NCBI RefSeq assembly: GCF_025447595.1
Contig: NZ_JAOEJU010000009.1
Span: 124,001-188,000, forward strand
Direction: 5' to 3'
DNA from: Pseudomonas koreensis
Lineage (GTDB): Bacteria > Pseudomonadota > Gammaproteobacteria > Pseudomonadales > Pseudomonadaceae
DNA: 64,000 nt
In this document: piece by piece, positions 1 through 9,123 of the stretch
How positions within the stretch are numbered: position 1 is the first letter of the stretch
Layout: each line of letters opens with the position of its first letter
Program-made: the position numbers and the translations under genes
The notes under the pieces: model-generated
Database searches by the model: none
What the model was told of the DNA's origin: nothing
What the model saw: the letters and a program-made list of their open reading frames with translations, nothing else

Positions 1-2021
1 TATTCGAGCGCTACGTCACGTAATCCCTGATAACGCCCGCTCATCCCGCCGTGGCCAGCGCCCAGTTCGGTCTTGAGCAGCAATGGATTGTCGTCGGTCT
101 TGGTCGCGCGCAATTTCGCCACCCACTTGGCCGCTTCCCAATACTGCACGCGGCTGTCGTTGTAGCCGGCGATCACCAGCGTCGCAGGATACGCCTGCGC
201 AGTGACGTTTTCGTACGGCGCATAGGCCTTGATCCGCTCGTAGACGTCGGGCTCCTCGGGATTGCCCCACTCGTCGTATTCGGTGACGGTCAGCGGCAGA
301 TCCGGATCGAGCATAGTGTTGAGCACGTCGACGAACGGCACTTCTGCAATCGCCACGCCGAACAGATCCGGACGCTGGTTGAGCACCGCGCCGATCAGTA
401 AGCCACCGGCGCTGCCACCGCTGATCGCCAGTTGTGGCGCGGTGGTGATGCCGTTGAGGATCAGGAATTCAGCGCAGGCAATGAAGTCGCTGAAGGTGTT
501 GTGCTTGTGTTCCTGCTTGCCGGCGCGGTACCAGGCTTCGCCCAGTTCACCGCCGCCACGCACGTGGGCGATGGCGAACGCCATGCCGCGATCCAGCAGG
601 CTCAGGCGAGCGTGGGAGAACCACGGATCAAGGCTCGAACCGTAGGCACCGTAACCATACAGATACAGCGGCACCGCTTTGCCGACCATTTCCCGTTTCA
701 TCACCAGACTGATCGGCACCTGGGTGCCGTCCGGCGCGGTCGCCCACAGGCGCTGGCTGACGTAGGCGTCGGCGTCGAACGGGCCGAGCACCGGGGTTTC
801 CTTGAGGACAGTCTGTTCGCCGGTGGCGAGGATCAGTTGCCGAACCTGGGCTGGACGATTCAGCGCTTCATAGCGCAGGCGAATGCGGTCGCTTTCGAAT
901 TCCAGGCTGTTTTGCACGTAGAGGCTGTAGGCCGCGTCCGGCAATTGCACGCGATAAGGCGCCAGACCGTGTGGGCGAACTTCAATGATCGGCAGACCAC
1001 CTTCGCGCAGGCTCAGGGTCAGGGCTTCGGCGTTGAGGGTCACGCCATCGAGCATCACCGAATCACTGTGCGGAATCAGGTTCTGCCAGTCGGCTTCGCT
1101 CGGTGGGATGCCGGTGTCCGGCGCCTGATACAGGGCGAAGTTGATGCCGTCGCGGTTGGTGCGGATGAACCAGGTCCATTCGCCATCGAGCTTGCCGTGG
1201 TCGACGTCGTACTCATGATCCTCGACCCGTGGCGCCAGACAAGTGAACGGCTGCTGCGGCTGATTGGCGTCCAGCGCCCAGACTTCGCTGGTGGTCTTGC
1301 TGCCCAGCGACAACAGCAATTGCTGCTCGGAGCTGGCGCGGTAGCAATGCAGGAAGAAACGCCCGTCCGGTTCGTGGAACACCTCTTCGGCGGCAGTGCC
1401 GTCGAGGCGGTAGCGGAACAGTTTGTGCGGGCGATGAGTGTCGTCGAGCACGCCGAAGAACAGCGTGAGGCTGTCATTGGCCCAGGTCATGCTGCCGTCG
1501 CAGTCCTGGAATTCCAGTTCGCTGACACGCTCGCTGGATAATTCCTTCACGAACAGCGTGTAAATCTCGTCGCCCGAGGCATCGACGCTGTAGGCCAGAC
1601 GCTGGTGATCCGGGCTGATGCTGAACGCGCCGAGGGAGAAAAATCCGCCGTTGGCCAGGGCGTTCGGGTCGAGCAGCAATTGTTCGCGGCTTTCGTCGAG
1701 GGTCAGGCTGTCGTCGGCCGGACGCGGGCAGCGGTAGTGACGGGCGTATTCGTCACCGGCTGTGGTGCGGGTGTAATACAGGTACGGGCCCCATGGCGAT
1801 GGCAGGGACAGGTCGGTTTCGAGGATCCGGCCCTTGATCTCCTCGAACAGGGTTTCGCGCAGTTCGGCCTGATCGGCGGTTTGTGCCTGCTGATAGTCGT
1901 TTTCAGCCTTGAGGTAGTCGAGCACCGCGTCGGTGTCGCGTTCCTGCAGCCAGGCGTACGGGTCGTGACCGGCGGCCTTGTGGGCAATCGGGGCGCTGCT
2001 GACGTTGGCGGATACGGGCAT
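1..2021 (-). CDS. ptrB: Oligopeptidase B (S9A prolyl-oligopeptidase family), 3' end cut by window
   Basis: This is a cytoplasmic serine peptidase that cleaves short peptides after Arg or Lys. The reading frame is open from an ATG at 2021 to the window edge, giving 673 codons. Family members have about 680-690 residues, so only the last few are missing. An N-terminal beta-propeller region precedes a C-terminal alpha/beta-hydrolase domain. The catalytic triad is complete: Ser537 in GGSAGG, Asp622 in YNDSRV and His657 in GAGHGG. It stands alone, with a REP doublet just upstream of its start. The assignment to oligopeptidase B rather than prolyl oligopeptidase rests on overall likeness. Confidence 0.93.
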   Translation of the reverse strand, partial: MPVSANVSSAPIAHKAAGHDPYAWLQERDTDAVLDYLKAENDYQQAQTADQAELRETLFEEIKGRILETDLSLPSPWGPYLYYTRTTAGDEYARHYRCPRPADDSLTLDESREQLLLDPNALANGGFFSLGAFSISPDHQRLAYSVDASGDEIYTLFVKELSSERVSELEFQDCDGSMTWANDSLTLFFGVLDDTHRPHKLFRYRLDGTAAEEVFHEPDGRFFLHCYRASSEQQLLLSLGSKTTSEVWALDANQPQQPFTCLAPRVEDHEYDVDHGKLDGEWTWFIRTNRDGINFALYQAPDTGIPPSEADWQNLIPHSDSVMLDGVTLNAEALTLSLREGGLPIIEVRPHGLAPYRVQLPDAAYSLYVQNSLEFESDRIRLRYEALNRPAQVRQLILATGEQTVLKETPVLGPFDADAYVSQRLWATAPDGTQVPISLVMKREMVGKAVPLYLYGYGAYGSSLDPWFSHARLSLLDRGMAFAIAHVRGGGELGEAWYRAGKQEHKHNTFSDFIACAEFLILNGITTAPQLAISGGSAGGLLIGAVLNQRPDLFGVAIAEVPFVDVLNTMLDPDLPLTVTEYDEWGNPEEPDVYERIKAYAPYENVTAQAYPATLVIAGYNDSRVQYWEAAKWVAKLRATKTDDNPLLLKTELGAGHGGMSGRYQGLRDVALE

Positions 2022-2060
2022 GGAAAGCTCTCGAAAATATAACGGAATAGGGTTTCGCAA

Positions 2061-2166
2061 CCTGTGGGAGCGAGCTTGCTCGCGAAAGCGCAGGCTCAGT
2101 CAATAATAGTGTTGAATCTGACGGCCTCTTCGTCGGATCGCCGCCCGGACCAAACTCGCTCCCACA
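2061..2166. repeat. REP doublet, right half decayed
   Basis: The left copy (2063-2089) is a full Pseudomonas REP with the core gagcttgctcgcgaa. The right, inverted copy near 2154-2166 keeps only ctcgctcccaca. The pair lies upstream of ptrB and of the plus-strand gene at 2260. Confidence 0.8.
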
Positions 2167-2259
2167 ATGTCCGGGGCTGACCGACTGGCATTGGGACAAG
2201 CCTGACGTGCGAAAAGTCGTTACTATAAGCGCCTCTTTGCCTGCCTTGCCATGGACACC

Positions 2260-2751
2260 ATGACCGAGAACGACTATCTGATCGCCTGGGGCCTTTACGC
2301 CTTTGCCGCCGTGGGCTGCCTGCTGGTGTGGATGCGCATGACCCGCTGGATGTGGCGCTGGCTGCGCGAGCCGCTGCGTGTATTGATGGCGGTGTTGCTG
2401 TTCAGCCCGACCATCATTGACCCGGTGAAGGAAAAATTCGCCCCGGCCATCGCCATCACCGCGCTGGATCTGGCGTTCAAGGTCGGCAACAACGCCTGGC
2501 GCGCGATTTCCGAACTGCTCATGTACGCCATGATCGCCTTCGGCCTTTACCTGATTTTCGTGCTGATCCGCTTCCCGATCGAGCGCGCTTCGAACGCTCG
2601 CAAGGAGCAGGCGGAAGCTGCTCGCGCAGCCGCCCGTGCCGAAGACGAGCGTGAAAGCGATCAACCGTTCGGCGGCGCCGGCGATGATCGTTATGGTCGT
2701 CCACCGCTGCCGAGCAATCCGCAGCGTCGGCGCGTCGAGCCGCGTCTGTAA
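2260..2751 (+). CDS. Small inner-membrane protein of unknown function
   Basis: The product has 163 residues. Three hydrophobic segments (about residues 8-28, 43-62 and 84-107) are followed by a charged Ala/Glu/Arg helix and a Pro/Arg-rich cytoplasmic-looking tail. An ATG at 2251 would add three residues; neither start has a clear Shine-Dalgarno, so the start is uncertain. I do not recognise a named family. It lies 16 bases before the glutamine amidotransferase gene and may be co-transcribed with it and with the DUF2937 gene. Confidence 0.75.
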   Translation: MTENDYLIAWGLYAFAAVGCLLVWMRMTRWMWRWLREPLRVLMAVLLFSPTIIDPVKEKFAPAIAITALDLAFKVGNNAWRAISELLMYAMIAFGLYLIFVLIRFPIERASNARKEQAEAARAAARAEDERESDQPFGGAGDDRYGRPPLPSNPQRRRVEPRL

Positions 2752-2767
2752 TCACGAGAGTCCGCAC

Positions 2768-3544
2768 ATGTGTGAATTACTGGGCATGAGTGCCAACGTG
2801 CCGACCGACATCGTGTTCAGCTTCACCGGGCTGATGCAACGCGGCGGTCGCACTGGCCCGCACCGCGACGGCTGGGGCATTGCCTTCTACGAAGGTCGTG
2901 GGCTGCGCCTGTTCCAGGACCCGGCGGCCAGCAGCGAGTCGGAAGTGGCCAATCTGGTGCAGCGCTATCCGATCAAGAGCGAAGTGGTCATCGGTCATAT
3001 CCGCCAGGCCAACGTCGGCAAGGTCTGCCTGTCCAACACCCACCCGTTCGTCCGCGAGCTGTGGGGGCGTAACTGGTGCTTCGCGCACAACGGCCAGCTC
3101 GCCGACTTCACCCCGATCAAAAGTTTCTACCGCCCGGTCGGCGATACCGACAGCGAAGCGGCGTTCTGCGATTTGCTCAATCGCGTACGTGCAGCGTTTC
3201 CGGAACCGGTCGATATAGAAGTGCTGCTGCCGGATCTGGTCGCGGCCTGCGCCGAATATCGCAGCAAAGGCGTTTTCAACTGCCTGCTCAGCGACGGCGA
3301 CTGGCTGTTCTGCTATTGCTCGACCAAACTGGCGCAGATCACCCGACGCGCCCCGTTTGGCCCGGCGCGGCTCAAGGACGTCGATGTTATCGTCGACTTC
3401 CAGGCCGAAACCACGCCCAACGACGTGGTCACGGTGATTGCCACCGAACCCTTGACCGAAAACGAAACCTGGACCCGCTACGAACCGGGCCAATGGAGCC
3501 TGTGGCGACGCGGCGAATGCGTCAGCCAAGGCACGACCGAATAA
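2768..3544 (+). CDS. Class II glutamine amidotransferase (YafJ-like)
   Basis: The protein has 258 residues and begins Met-Cys-Glu-Leu-Leu-Gly. Cys2 would be the N-terminal nucleophile of class II (Ntn) glutaminases after removal of Met. Gly-His-Ile-Arg (around residue 76) and the Ala-His-Asn-Gly segment (around 108) match the glutamine-site motifs of this fold. No synthase domain is attached, as in YafJ, so the ammonia acceptor is unknown. The ATG at 2768 is chosen because it places Cys at position 2; longer starts would remove that feature. Its stop is 13 bases before the DUF2937 gene, suggesting an operon. Confidence 0.9.
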   Translation: MCELLGMSANVPTDIVFSFTGLMQRGGRTGPHRDGWGIAFYEGRGLRLFQDPAASSESEVANLVQRYPIKSEVVIGHIRQANVGKVCLSNTHPFVRELWGRNWCFAHNGQLADFTPIKSFYRPVGDTDSEAAFCDLLNRVRAAFPEPVDIEVLLPDLVAACAEYRSKGVFNCLLSDGDWLFCYCSTKLAQITRRAPFGPARLKDVDVIVDFQAETTPNDVVTVIATEPLTENETWTRYEPGQWSLWRRGECVSQGTTE

Positions 3545-3557
3545 GGATTGCACCCCC

Positions 3558-4100
3558 ATGTTGCTCAGTTATCTACGGCTGGTGTTGTTTGCGGCGGGCC
3601 TGTTGATCGGTGTCCAGGTGCCAGGCTTCATCAACGATTACGCCAAGCGGGTCGAAGCGCACCTGATCGAGGCGCAGACCGGTCTGCGCGGCTTCCAGGG
3701 CACCGCCGAGCAGTTCTTCAAGGGTGATATCCAGGCGCTGGTCGCCCACTATCGCGCGAGCGAAGACCCGGTGTTTCGCAGCGATGCCGACAGCCTGAGC
3801 ACCTTGCTCAACCGTCAGCTGGCGTTGGACAAGCAATTCCAGGCGATGCAGGGCCCGTGGTACATCCGCTTCCTGCAGGTGGTGCTGGCCGCCGACCCGG
3901 ACATCCGCAAGGAAACCTGGAACGGCTACAGCTACCAGATCCTGCTGACGCCGGAAGCGATGATCTGGGGCATGAGCGGCGCGCTGCTGCTGTCGTTCGG
4001 TCTTGAATGCCTGTTCCGTCTGATCGACTGGGTGGTGTTGGGCGGCAAGCGCCTGCGCCAGAGCAGGCCGATCGAAGACCGGGATGTGCGCGGGCTCTGA
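3558..4100 (+). CDS. DUF2937 family membrane protein
   Basis: This 180-residue protein has a hydrophobic N-terminal segment (residues 1-20), a long polar probably periplasmic stretch, and a second hydrophobic helix near residues 133-155 (WGMSGALLLSFGLECLF). That layout and sequence fit DUF2937, whose function is unknown. It follows the amidotransferase gene by 13 bases and is the last gene before a long inverted repeat at 4111-4234. Confidence 0.85.
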   Translation: MLLSYLRLVLFAAGLLIGVQVPGFINDYAKRVEAHLIEAQTGLRGFQGTAEQFFKGDIQALVAHYRASEDPVFRSDADSLSTLLNRQLALDKQFQAMQGPWYIRFLQVVLAADPDIRKETWNGYSYQILLTPEAMIWGMSGALLLSFGLECLFRLIDWVVLGGKRLRQSRPIEDRDVRGL

Positions 4101-4110
4101 GCCTTATGAA

Positions 4111-4234
4111 GATCGCTCCCACGCTCTGCGTGGGAATGCAGCCCGGGACGCTCCGCGTCCCTTCCAAAGCCGAACGCGGAGCGTCCGTTTAGGCATTCCC
4201 ACGCGGACGGTTCGACGCCTCGACGTGGGAACGA
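4111..4234. repeat. Long imperfect inverted repeat of a second repeat class (gatcg..tcccac / gtgggaacgatc)
   Basis: The element begins gatcgctcccacgctctgcg and ends gacgtgggaacgatc. It contains nested palindromes (gggacgctccgcgtccc; gaacgcggagcgtc). It fills the gap between two convergent genes. The core differs from the gagc(t/c)tgctc REPs elsewhere in the window. It may also end transcription from either side. Confidence 0.75.
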
Positions 4235-5146
4235 TCAAGACAGGACGACGTAGTTCTCGCCCACTTTCTGCGCATACCCCTCCAGCACCTGCTGACACAG
4301 CGTCACGATCTCCTCGACCCATTCCACACCGACCCGCCACGACACCACCACCTGCAGATTCGGCGGGCGCTGTTCGATGTCGAGCAGGGTCAGTTCGCCC
4401 CGCGCCAGTTCCTCGGCCACCAGTACCGGCGGCAACGCGCCAATGCCGAACCCGTCGCGCAACAGCCGGGTGATCGCCGACACCGAATTCACACAGTTCA
4501 ACCGTGGTGCCAGCACGCCCTGGGCCTGCATCAGCGCCAGGATGTCCTGATGTGGCCGGGAGTTTTTCGAGTAGGTGATGATCCGCTCCTGCGCAAGGTC
4601 GGCGAGGTTTGCGTAGTCGCGGTTGTAGATCGAGTTGCTGGCGACGATCCAGCCGATAGGGTGGCTGGCGAGTTCCAGGCTGCGCACACTTTCCTGGCGC
4701 ACCAGATCGGTTTGCAGAATCAGATCGAGAAAGCCTTTTTGCAGCTGATCGCAGAGGTTCAGCGAGGTATCCGCCACCAGCTCGATTTCCACCCGAGGGT
4801 ACAGGTCGGTCATCTGCGCCACCAGCGGGCTGAGCCAGGTGTGGATCACCGTGTCCATCACCCCGATGCGCACCCGGCCAACCTTGCTCGATCGAGTCTC
4901 GATCGACTGCTTCAGCGCCTGCATCGTGTCGAGCATCTGCTCGGCATAGTCCAGCACTTTCAAACCTTCGGGCGTCAGGCTGACGCCGCGTGAATCACGC
5001 AGGAACAGCTTCACCCCGAGCTCGCCTTCGAGCACCGCGATCCGGCTGGAGATCGAGGCCTGGGTGGTGAACAGCTTGTCGGCGGTCAGGCGAAAACTTT
5101 TCAGCCGGGCGACCCAGACGAAGGTTTCGAGAAACTTCAGGTTCAT
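4235..5146 (-). CDS. LysR-family transcriptional regulator, likely regulator of the MFS-pxpABC cluster
   Basis: The 303-residue protein has the LysR layout: an N-terminal winged HTH (residues 3-62, with TTQASISSRIAVLE as recognition region), a linker helix and a periplasmic-binding-like effector domain from about residue 90. It is transcribed divergently from the MFS/pxpABC genes with 146 bases between starts, the usual LysR-target geometry. The inducer is unknown; 5-oxoproline or a related acid is an inference from the neighbours. Confidence 0.92.
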   Translation of the reverse strand: MNLKFLETFVWVARLKSFRLTADKLFTTQASISSRIAVLEGELGVKLFLRDSRGVSLTPEGLKVLDYAEQMLDTMQALKQSIETRSSKVGRVRIGVMDTVIHTWLSPLVAQMTDLYPRVEIELVADTSLNLCDQLQKGFLDLILQTDLVRQESVRSLELASHPIGWIVASNSIYNRDYANLADLAQERIITYSKNSRPHQDILALMQAQGVLAPRLNCVNSVSAITRLLRDGFGIGALPPVLVAEELARGELTLLDIEQRPPNLQVVVSWRVGVEWVEEIVTLCQQVLEGYAQKVGENYVVLS

Positions 5147-5292
5147 GGCAACAAATTTTTCTTATGTCTTGGGCGGGTTTTTATTCGTTGGACGCGACCG
5201 GGTGACGCACCCAAGAATCGACGCATCCGGTTCCCACGATAGGCGTCGTCGGAGCTTCGAACAAGACCAATAAAAGCCTGCGGAGACATGCC

Positions 5293-6579
5293 ATGAGTGC
5301 GCCCGACACCCTCGACCTCCCCAAGACTGCGGTCCGTCCCGGCCCGTTCGACTGGTATCGCAACATCAATCAGCAGGAGCGCCGGACCTTCTGGAGCTGC
5401 AAGATCGGCTACGGTCTGGACGGCATGGACACCCAGATGCTCAGCTTCGTGGTGCCGACCCTGATCGCGATGTGGGGCATCACCACCGGCGAAGCCGGCC
5501 TGATCCACACCAGCACCCTGATCGCTTCGGCCATTGGTGGTTGGGTGGCGGGGATTCTCTCCGACCGCATCGGCCGCGTGCGCACTTTGCAACTGACGGT
5601 GCTGTGGTTCGCCTTCTTCACTTTCCTTTGCGGTTTCGCCCAGAACTACGAACAGCTGCTGATCGCCCGCACCCTGATGGGCTTCGGTTTCGGCGGTGAA
5701 TGGACGGCGGGTGCAGTGCTGATCGGCGAAGTGATCCGCGCCAAGGATCGCGGCAAGGCGGTGGGCATGGTGCAATCGGGCTGGGCCTTGGGTTGGGGCC
5801 TGACAGCGATTCTGTACGCGTTGCTGTTCTCGGTGCTGCCACCGGAAGACGCCTGGCGCGCACTGTTCATCCTCGGCATCGTGCCGGCGGTGTTCGTGAT
5901 TTTCGTCCGTCGTCTGGTGAAAGATCCGGAGATCTACCGCGAAGCCAAAGCCAAGCAAACCCCGGAAAGCCCTTCAAAGTTCTACGAGATCTTCGCCCCC
6001 GGCATGCTATTCACCACGATTCGCGCTTCGCTGCTGACCACCGGCGCCCTCGGCGGTTACTACGCGATCACCTCCTGGCTGCCGACTTTTCTGAAGAACG
6101 AACGCGGCTTGAGCGTACTCGGCACCGGCGGTTATCTGGCGATGGTGATCATCGGTTCCTACGTCGGTTATGTGATCAGCGCCTATTTGACCGATCTGTT
6201 GGGCCGCAAGAAGAACTTCATCCTGTTCGCGGTCGGCTCGTTCACCATCGTTCTGCTCTACACCCAATTGCCGGTCAGCAACGGCGTGATGCTGTGGCTG
6301 GGCTTCCCGCTGGGATTCTTCGCTTCGGGGATTTTCAGTGGCATGGGCGCGTTTCTCACCGAGCTGTTTCCAACCCGGATTCGCGGCTCGGGGCAGGGCT
6401 TCTGCTACAACATCGGCCGGGCGCTGGCGGCATTGTTCCCGCTGCTGATCGGCCTGCTCAGCCAGAAAGTGCCGCTGAGTGTCGGCATCGGTGCCTTTGC
6501 GGCGGTGTCCTACGGCGTGGTAATTCTCGCGGCGCTGAGCCTGCCGGAAACCCGTGGCAAGCAACTGGACGCGCAGTAA
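5293..6579 (+). CDS. MFS transporter, organic-acid/sialate-type symporter family
   Basis: The 428-residue inner-membrane carrier shows about 12 hydrophobic segments. The MFS loop motif appears after TM2 (GILSDRIGRVRTLQ) and again mid-protein (YLTDLLGRKKN). The family resembles SHS/AAHS proton symporters for small carboxylates. Its gene is first in a run with pxpA, pxpB and pxpC (61-base gap to pxpA), so import of 5-oxoproline or a related lactam/acid is a reasonable inference. The substrate is not readable from sequence. Confidence 0.9.
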   Translation: MSAPDTLDLPKTAVRPGPFDWYRNINQQERRTFWSCKIGYGLDGMDTQMLSFVVPTLIAMWGITTGEAGLIHTSTLIASAIGGWVAGILSDRIGRVRTLQLTVLWFAFFTFLCGFAQNYEQLLIARTLMGFGFGGEWTAGAVLIGEVIRAKDRGKAVGMVQSGWALGWGLTAILYALLFSVLPPEDAWRALFILGIVPAVFVIFVRRLVKDPEIYREAKAKQTPESPSKFYEIFAPGMLFTTIRASLLTTGALGGYYAITSWLPTFLKNERGLSVLGTGGYLAMVIIGSYVGYVISAYLTDLLGRKKNFILFAVGSFTIVLLYTQLPVSNGVMLWLGFPLGFFASGIFSGMGAFLTELFPTRIRGSGQGFCYNIGRALAALFPLLIGLLSQKVPLSVGIGAFAAVSYGVVILAALSLPETRGKQLDAQ

Positions 6580-6640
6580 CTGATAACCTGCGACAACTGT
6601 CCTACAGCATAAAAAGATAACAGCTACAGGAGTGTTCACC

Positions 6641-7393
6641 GTGAGCCGCCTGCTATTGAACTGTGACATCGGCGAGAGCTTCGGCAGCTGGACCATGGGT
6701 CTGGACGCGGAAGTCATGCCCTTCATCGATTGCGCCAACATTGCCTGCGGTTTCCATGCCGGCGACCCGAGCATCATGCGCAAGACCGTCAGCCTGGCCC
6801 TGAGCCACGGTGTGCAGATCGGCGCGCATCCGGCCTATCAGGATCTGGTGGGCTTCGGCCGGCGTTCCATGGCCTACACCGCCCAGGAACTGCAAGACAT
6901 CCTGCATTACCAGATCGGCGCCCTCGACGGTATTTGCCGTGCCCAGGGTGGAAAAGTCAGCTACGTCAAACCCCACGGCGCGATGTACAACGACATGATG
7001 GCCAACCCGGCGCAACTGCGGGCCGTGATTCAGGCCGTCGCGGCTTACGATCGCAGCTTGCCACTGATGCTGATGGCCACCCGTGACAACACGGCAGCCC
7101 AGCAACTCGGTGACGAATACGGCGTGACCCTGTGGTTCGAAGCCTTCGCCGACCGCGCCTACGACAGCGCCGGCCGACTGGTCTCGCGACAACTGCCCGG
7201 CGCGGTGCACCACGATTCCGAAACCATCATCGGGCAAGCGCTGACCATCGCACGTGGCGACAATCTCACCGCTTGCGACGGCAGCGCGCTGCACCTGCAA
7301 GCCAACACGCTGTGCGTGCACGGTGACAACGCCAGTTCAGTGGCGGCCGTGCAACGCATTCGTCAGGCCCTGAACGAGCAGAGCGCGCCATGA
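6641..7393 (+). CDS. pxpA: 5-oxoprolinase subunit A (LamB/YcsF family)
   Basis: With PxpB and PxpC this forms the prokaryotic ATP-dependent 5-oxoprolinase that opens pyroglutamate to glutamate. The 250-residue sequence starts [14 protein letters not shown], close to the LamB/YcsF signature (D-NED-E-(A/S)FG), and contains [12 protein letters not shown] and [11 protein letters not shown]. The GTG at 6641 is chosen because AGGAG lies 8 bases upstream; an in-frame GTG at 6632 overlaps that site. Its stop overlaps the pxpB ATG by 4 bases, so translation is probably coupled. Confidence 0.95.
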   Translation: MSRLLLNCDIGESFGSWTMGLDAEVMPFIDCANIACGFHAGDPSIMRKTVSLALSHGVQIGAHPAYQDLVGFGRRSMAYTAQELQDILHYQIGALDGICRAQGGKVSYVKPHGAMYNDMMANPAQLRAVIQAVAAYDRSLPLMLMATRDNTAAQQLGDEYGVTLWFEAFADRAYDSAGRLVSRQLPGAVHHDSETIIGQALTIARGDNLTACDGSALHLQANTLCVHGDNASSVAAVQRIRQALNEQSAP

Positions 7394-8094
7394 ATCCGCG
7401 GGTGGAAGTGGTGGCGCTGGATTGCCTGATGCTGCGCCTGTTCGATGAAATCGCCGAAGCCAACATGCCGTGGATGCTTGCTGCCAGTGAGCGGCTGCGC
7501 GCGGTGTTCGGCGCACATCTGATCGATCTGGTGCCGTCGTACACCACGTTGATGGTGCATTACGACCTGACCGAATTGAGCCCGAATCAGGCCCGGGAAT
7601 TGATTGCCGAAGCGCTGATCGACCTGTCACCGAATGCGCGTACCGGCGGCCAGTGTCATGTGCTGCCGGTGTGGTACGACCTTAGCGTCGGACCGGAATT
7701 GATCCTGCTGTCGCAACGCAGCGGTTTGGCGGTGGAAGAAGTGATCCGCCGTCACAGCGCTCGGGAATATCAGGTGTTCGCGCTCGGATTCGCACCGGGG
7801 TTTGCCTTCATGGGGCTGGTGGAAGAAGTCCTGGCAGCACCGCGTCTGAATACCCCACGCAAGAAAGTCGCCGCCGGCAGCGTCGGCATCGCCGAGCGGC
7901 AAACGGCGGCGTATCCGGTGGTGTCTCCCGGCGGCTGGAACCTGATCGGTCGCACGCCGGCAAAACTGTTCGACCGTGAACGCGATGGCTACAGCCTCAT
8001 GCAGCCCGGCGATACCGTGCGTTTCGAAGCGGTGAGCCATGCCGAATTCATCCGCCTCGGCGGTGACGACGCGCCTCTGGAGGCCCTCGCATGA
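7390..8094 (+). CDS. pxpB: 5-oxoprolinase subunit B (KipI-like)
   Basis: The 234-residue protein matches the KipI/PxpB (AHS1) family: the [13 protein letters not shown] stretch (about residues 130-142), [19 protein letters not shown], and the C-terminal [11 protein letters not shown] segment. In Bacillus the homologue also binds the kinase KinA, but in Pseudomonas the oxoprolinase role is expected. ATGA overlaps join it to pxpA upstream and pxpC downstream. Confidence 0.95.
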   Translation: MNPRVEVVALDCLMLRLFDEIAEANMPWMLAASERLRAVFGAHLIDLVPSYTTLMVHYDLTELSPNQARELIAEALIDLSPNARTGGQCHVLPVWYDLSVGPELILLSQRSGLAVEEVIRRHSAREYQVFALGFAPGFAFMGLVEEVLAAPRLNTPRKKVAAGSVGIAERQTAAYPVVSPGGWNLIGRTPAKLFDRERDGYSLMQPGDTVRFEAVSHAEFIRLGGDDAPLEALA

Positions 8095-9005
8095 GCCGAC
8101 TGATGATTGGAGCGAGCACGCCGCTGTGCCTGTTGCAGGACGCCGGGCGGTTTGGCGTACGGCATCTGGGCGTGACCCAGGGCGGTGCGGCGGACTGGCG
8201 GTCGATGGCCTGGGCCAACTGGCTGCTGGGCAATGGCCTGGACTTGTCGGTGATCGAAATCACCCTCGGCGGGTTTACGGTGGTGGCTGAAGAAGATTGC
8301 GTGCTGGCATTGGCGGGTGCCGATCTTGGCGCGCAGATCGACGGTGAAGCGCTGGCGCCGTGGCGCAGTTTCAAACTGCGCAAAGGGCAGACCTTGAAGT
8401 TCACCCAGCCGTTGCTCGGGGCGCGGGCCTATCTGGCAGCGCCCGGTGGTTTCAGTGCGCCGAAAGTGCTGGGCAGCAGTGCCACGGTGGTACGTGAGGA
8501 ACTCGGTGGCCTCGATGGTTTTGGCTTGCCATTGGCCAAGGGCGCTTCGCTGAGTTATCAGGGCGAAACCCTGTTGGTGCGTGAGGTCCCGGCGGAGTAT
8601 CGACCGGACCTGCGCCTCGACGCGCCGCTTGATCTGGTGCTCGGCGCGCAGATCGGTCAGTTCAGCGGGCAGAGCCTGTTCGATGCATTCAACAGTGCCT
8701 GGACGCTGGACAGTCGTGCCGATCGCATGGGCATTCGCCTGTTGGGCACGGCGTTGCAGTATCAGGGCAAACCGATGATTTCCGAGGGCATCCCGCTGGG
8801 CGCGGTGCAGGTGCCGCCGGACGGGCAGCCGATCGTTTTGCTCAATGATCGGCAGACGATTGGCGGCTATCCGCGATTGGGAGCGTTGACGCCGTTGGCG
8901 CTGGCTCGACTGGCACAGTGTCTGCCGGGAGCGAAGGTCAGATTGCGCCCGGTGGTGCAGGACGTCGCGCACCGGGAGCATATCGAATATCTACAGCGGT
9001 TTTAG
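8091..9005 (+). CDS. pxpC: 5-oxoprolinase subunit C (KipA-like, biotin-dependent carboxyltransferase family)
   Basis: The protein has 304 residues and is of the AHS2/KipA family. It carries LQDAGRFGVRHLGVTQGGAAD near the N-terminus and DGQPIVLLNDRQTIGGYPRLG in the C-terminal third, both hallmark segments. It is the third subunit of 5-oxoprolinase. GGAGG lies just before its ATG, which overlaps the pxpB stop. A 26-bp inverted repeat immediately follows the stop and probably ends the operon. Confidence 0.95.
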   Translation: MSRLMIGASTPLCLLQDAGRFGVRHLGVTQGGAADWRSMAWANWLLGNGLDLSVIEITLGGFTVVAEEDCVLALAGADLGAQIDGEALAPWRSFKLRKGQTLKFTQPLLGARAYLAAPGGFSAPKVLGSSATVVREELGGLDGFGLPLAKGASLSYQGETLLVREVPAEYRPDLRLDAPLDLVLGAQIGQFSGQSLFDAFNSAWTLDSRADRMGIRLLGTALQYQGKPMISEGIPLGAVQVPPDGQPIVLLNDRQTIGGYPRLGALTPLALARLAQCLPGAKVRLRPVVQDVAHREHIEYLQRF

Positions 9006-9007
9006 AT

Positions 9008-9112
9008 GTGGCGAGGGAGCTTGCTCCCGCTGGGGCGCGAAGCGGCCCCCTCTAATCTGAAAAAAGTATGGGACTGCTACGCAGTCCAGCGGGAGCAAGC
9101 TCCCTCGCCACG
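9008..9112. repeat. Inverted repeat with perfect 26-bp arms (REP-like variant)
   Basis: Arms at 9008-9033 and 9087-9112 are exact complements around the core gagggagcttgctcccgctgg. The core resembles the window's main REP class but has gggagc/gctccc in a different setting. It sits between the convergent pxpC and VWA genes. Confidence 0.85.
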
Positions 9113-9123
9113 CACTCATTGGA

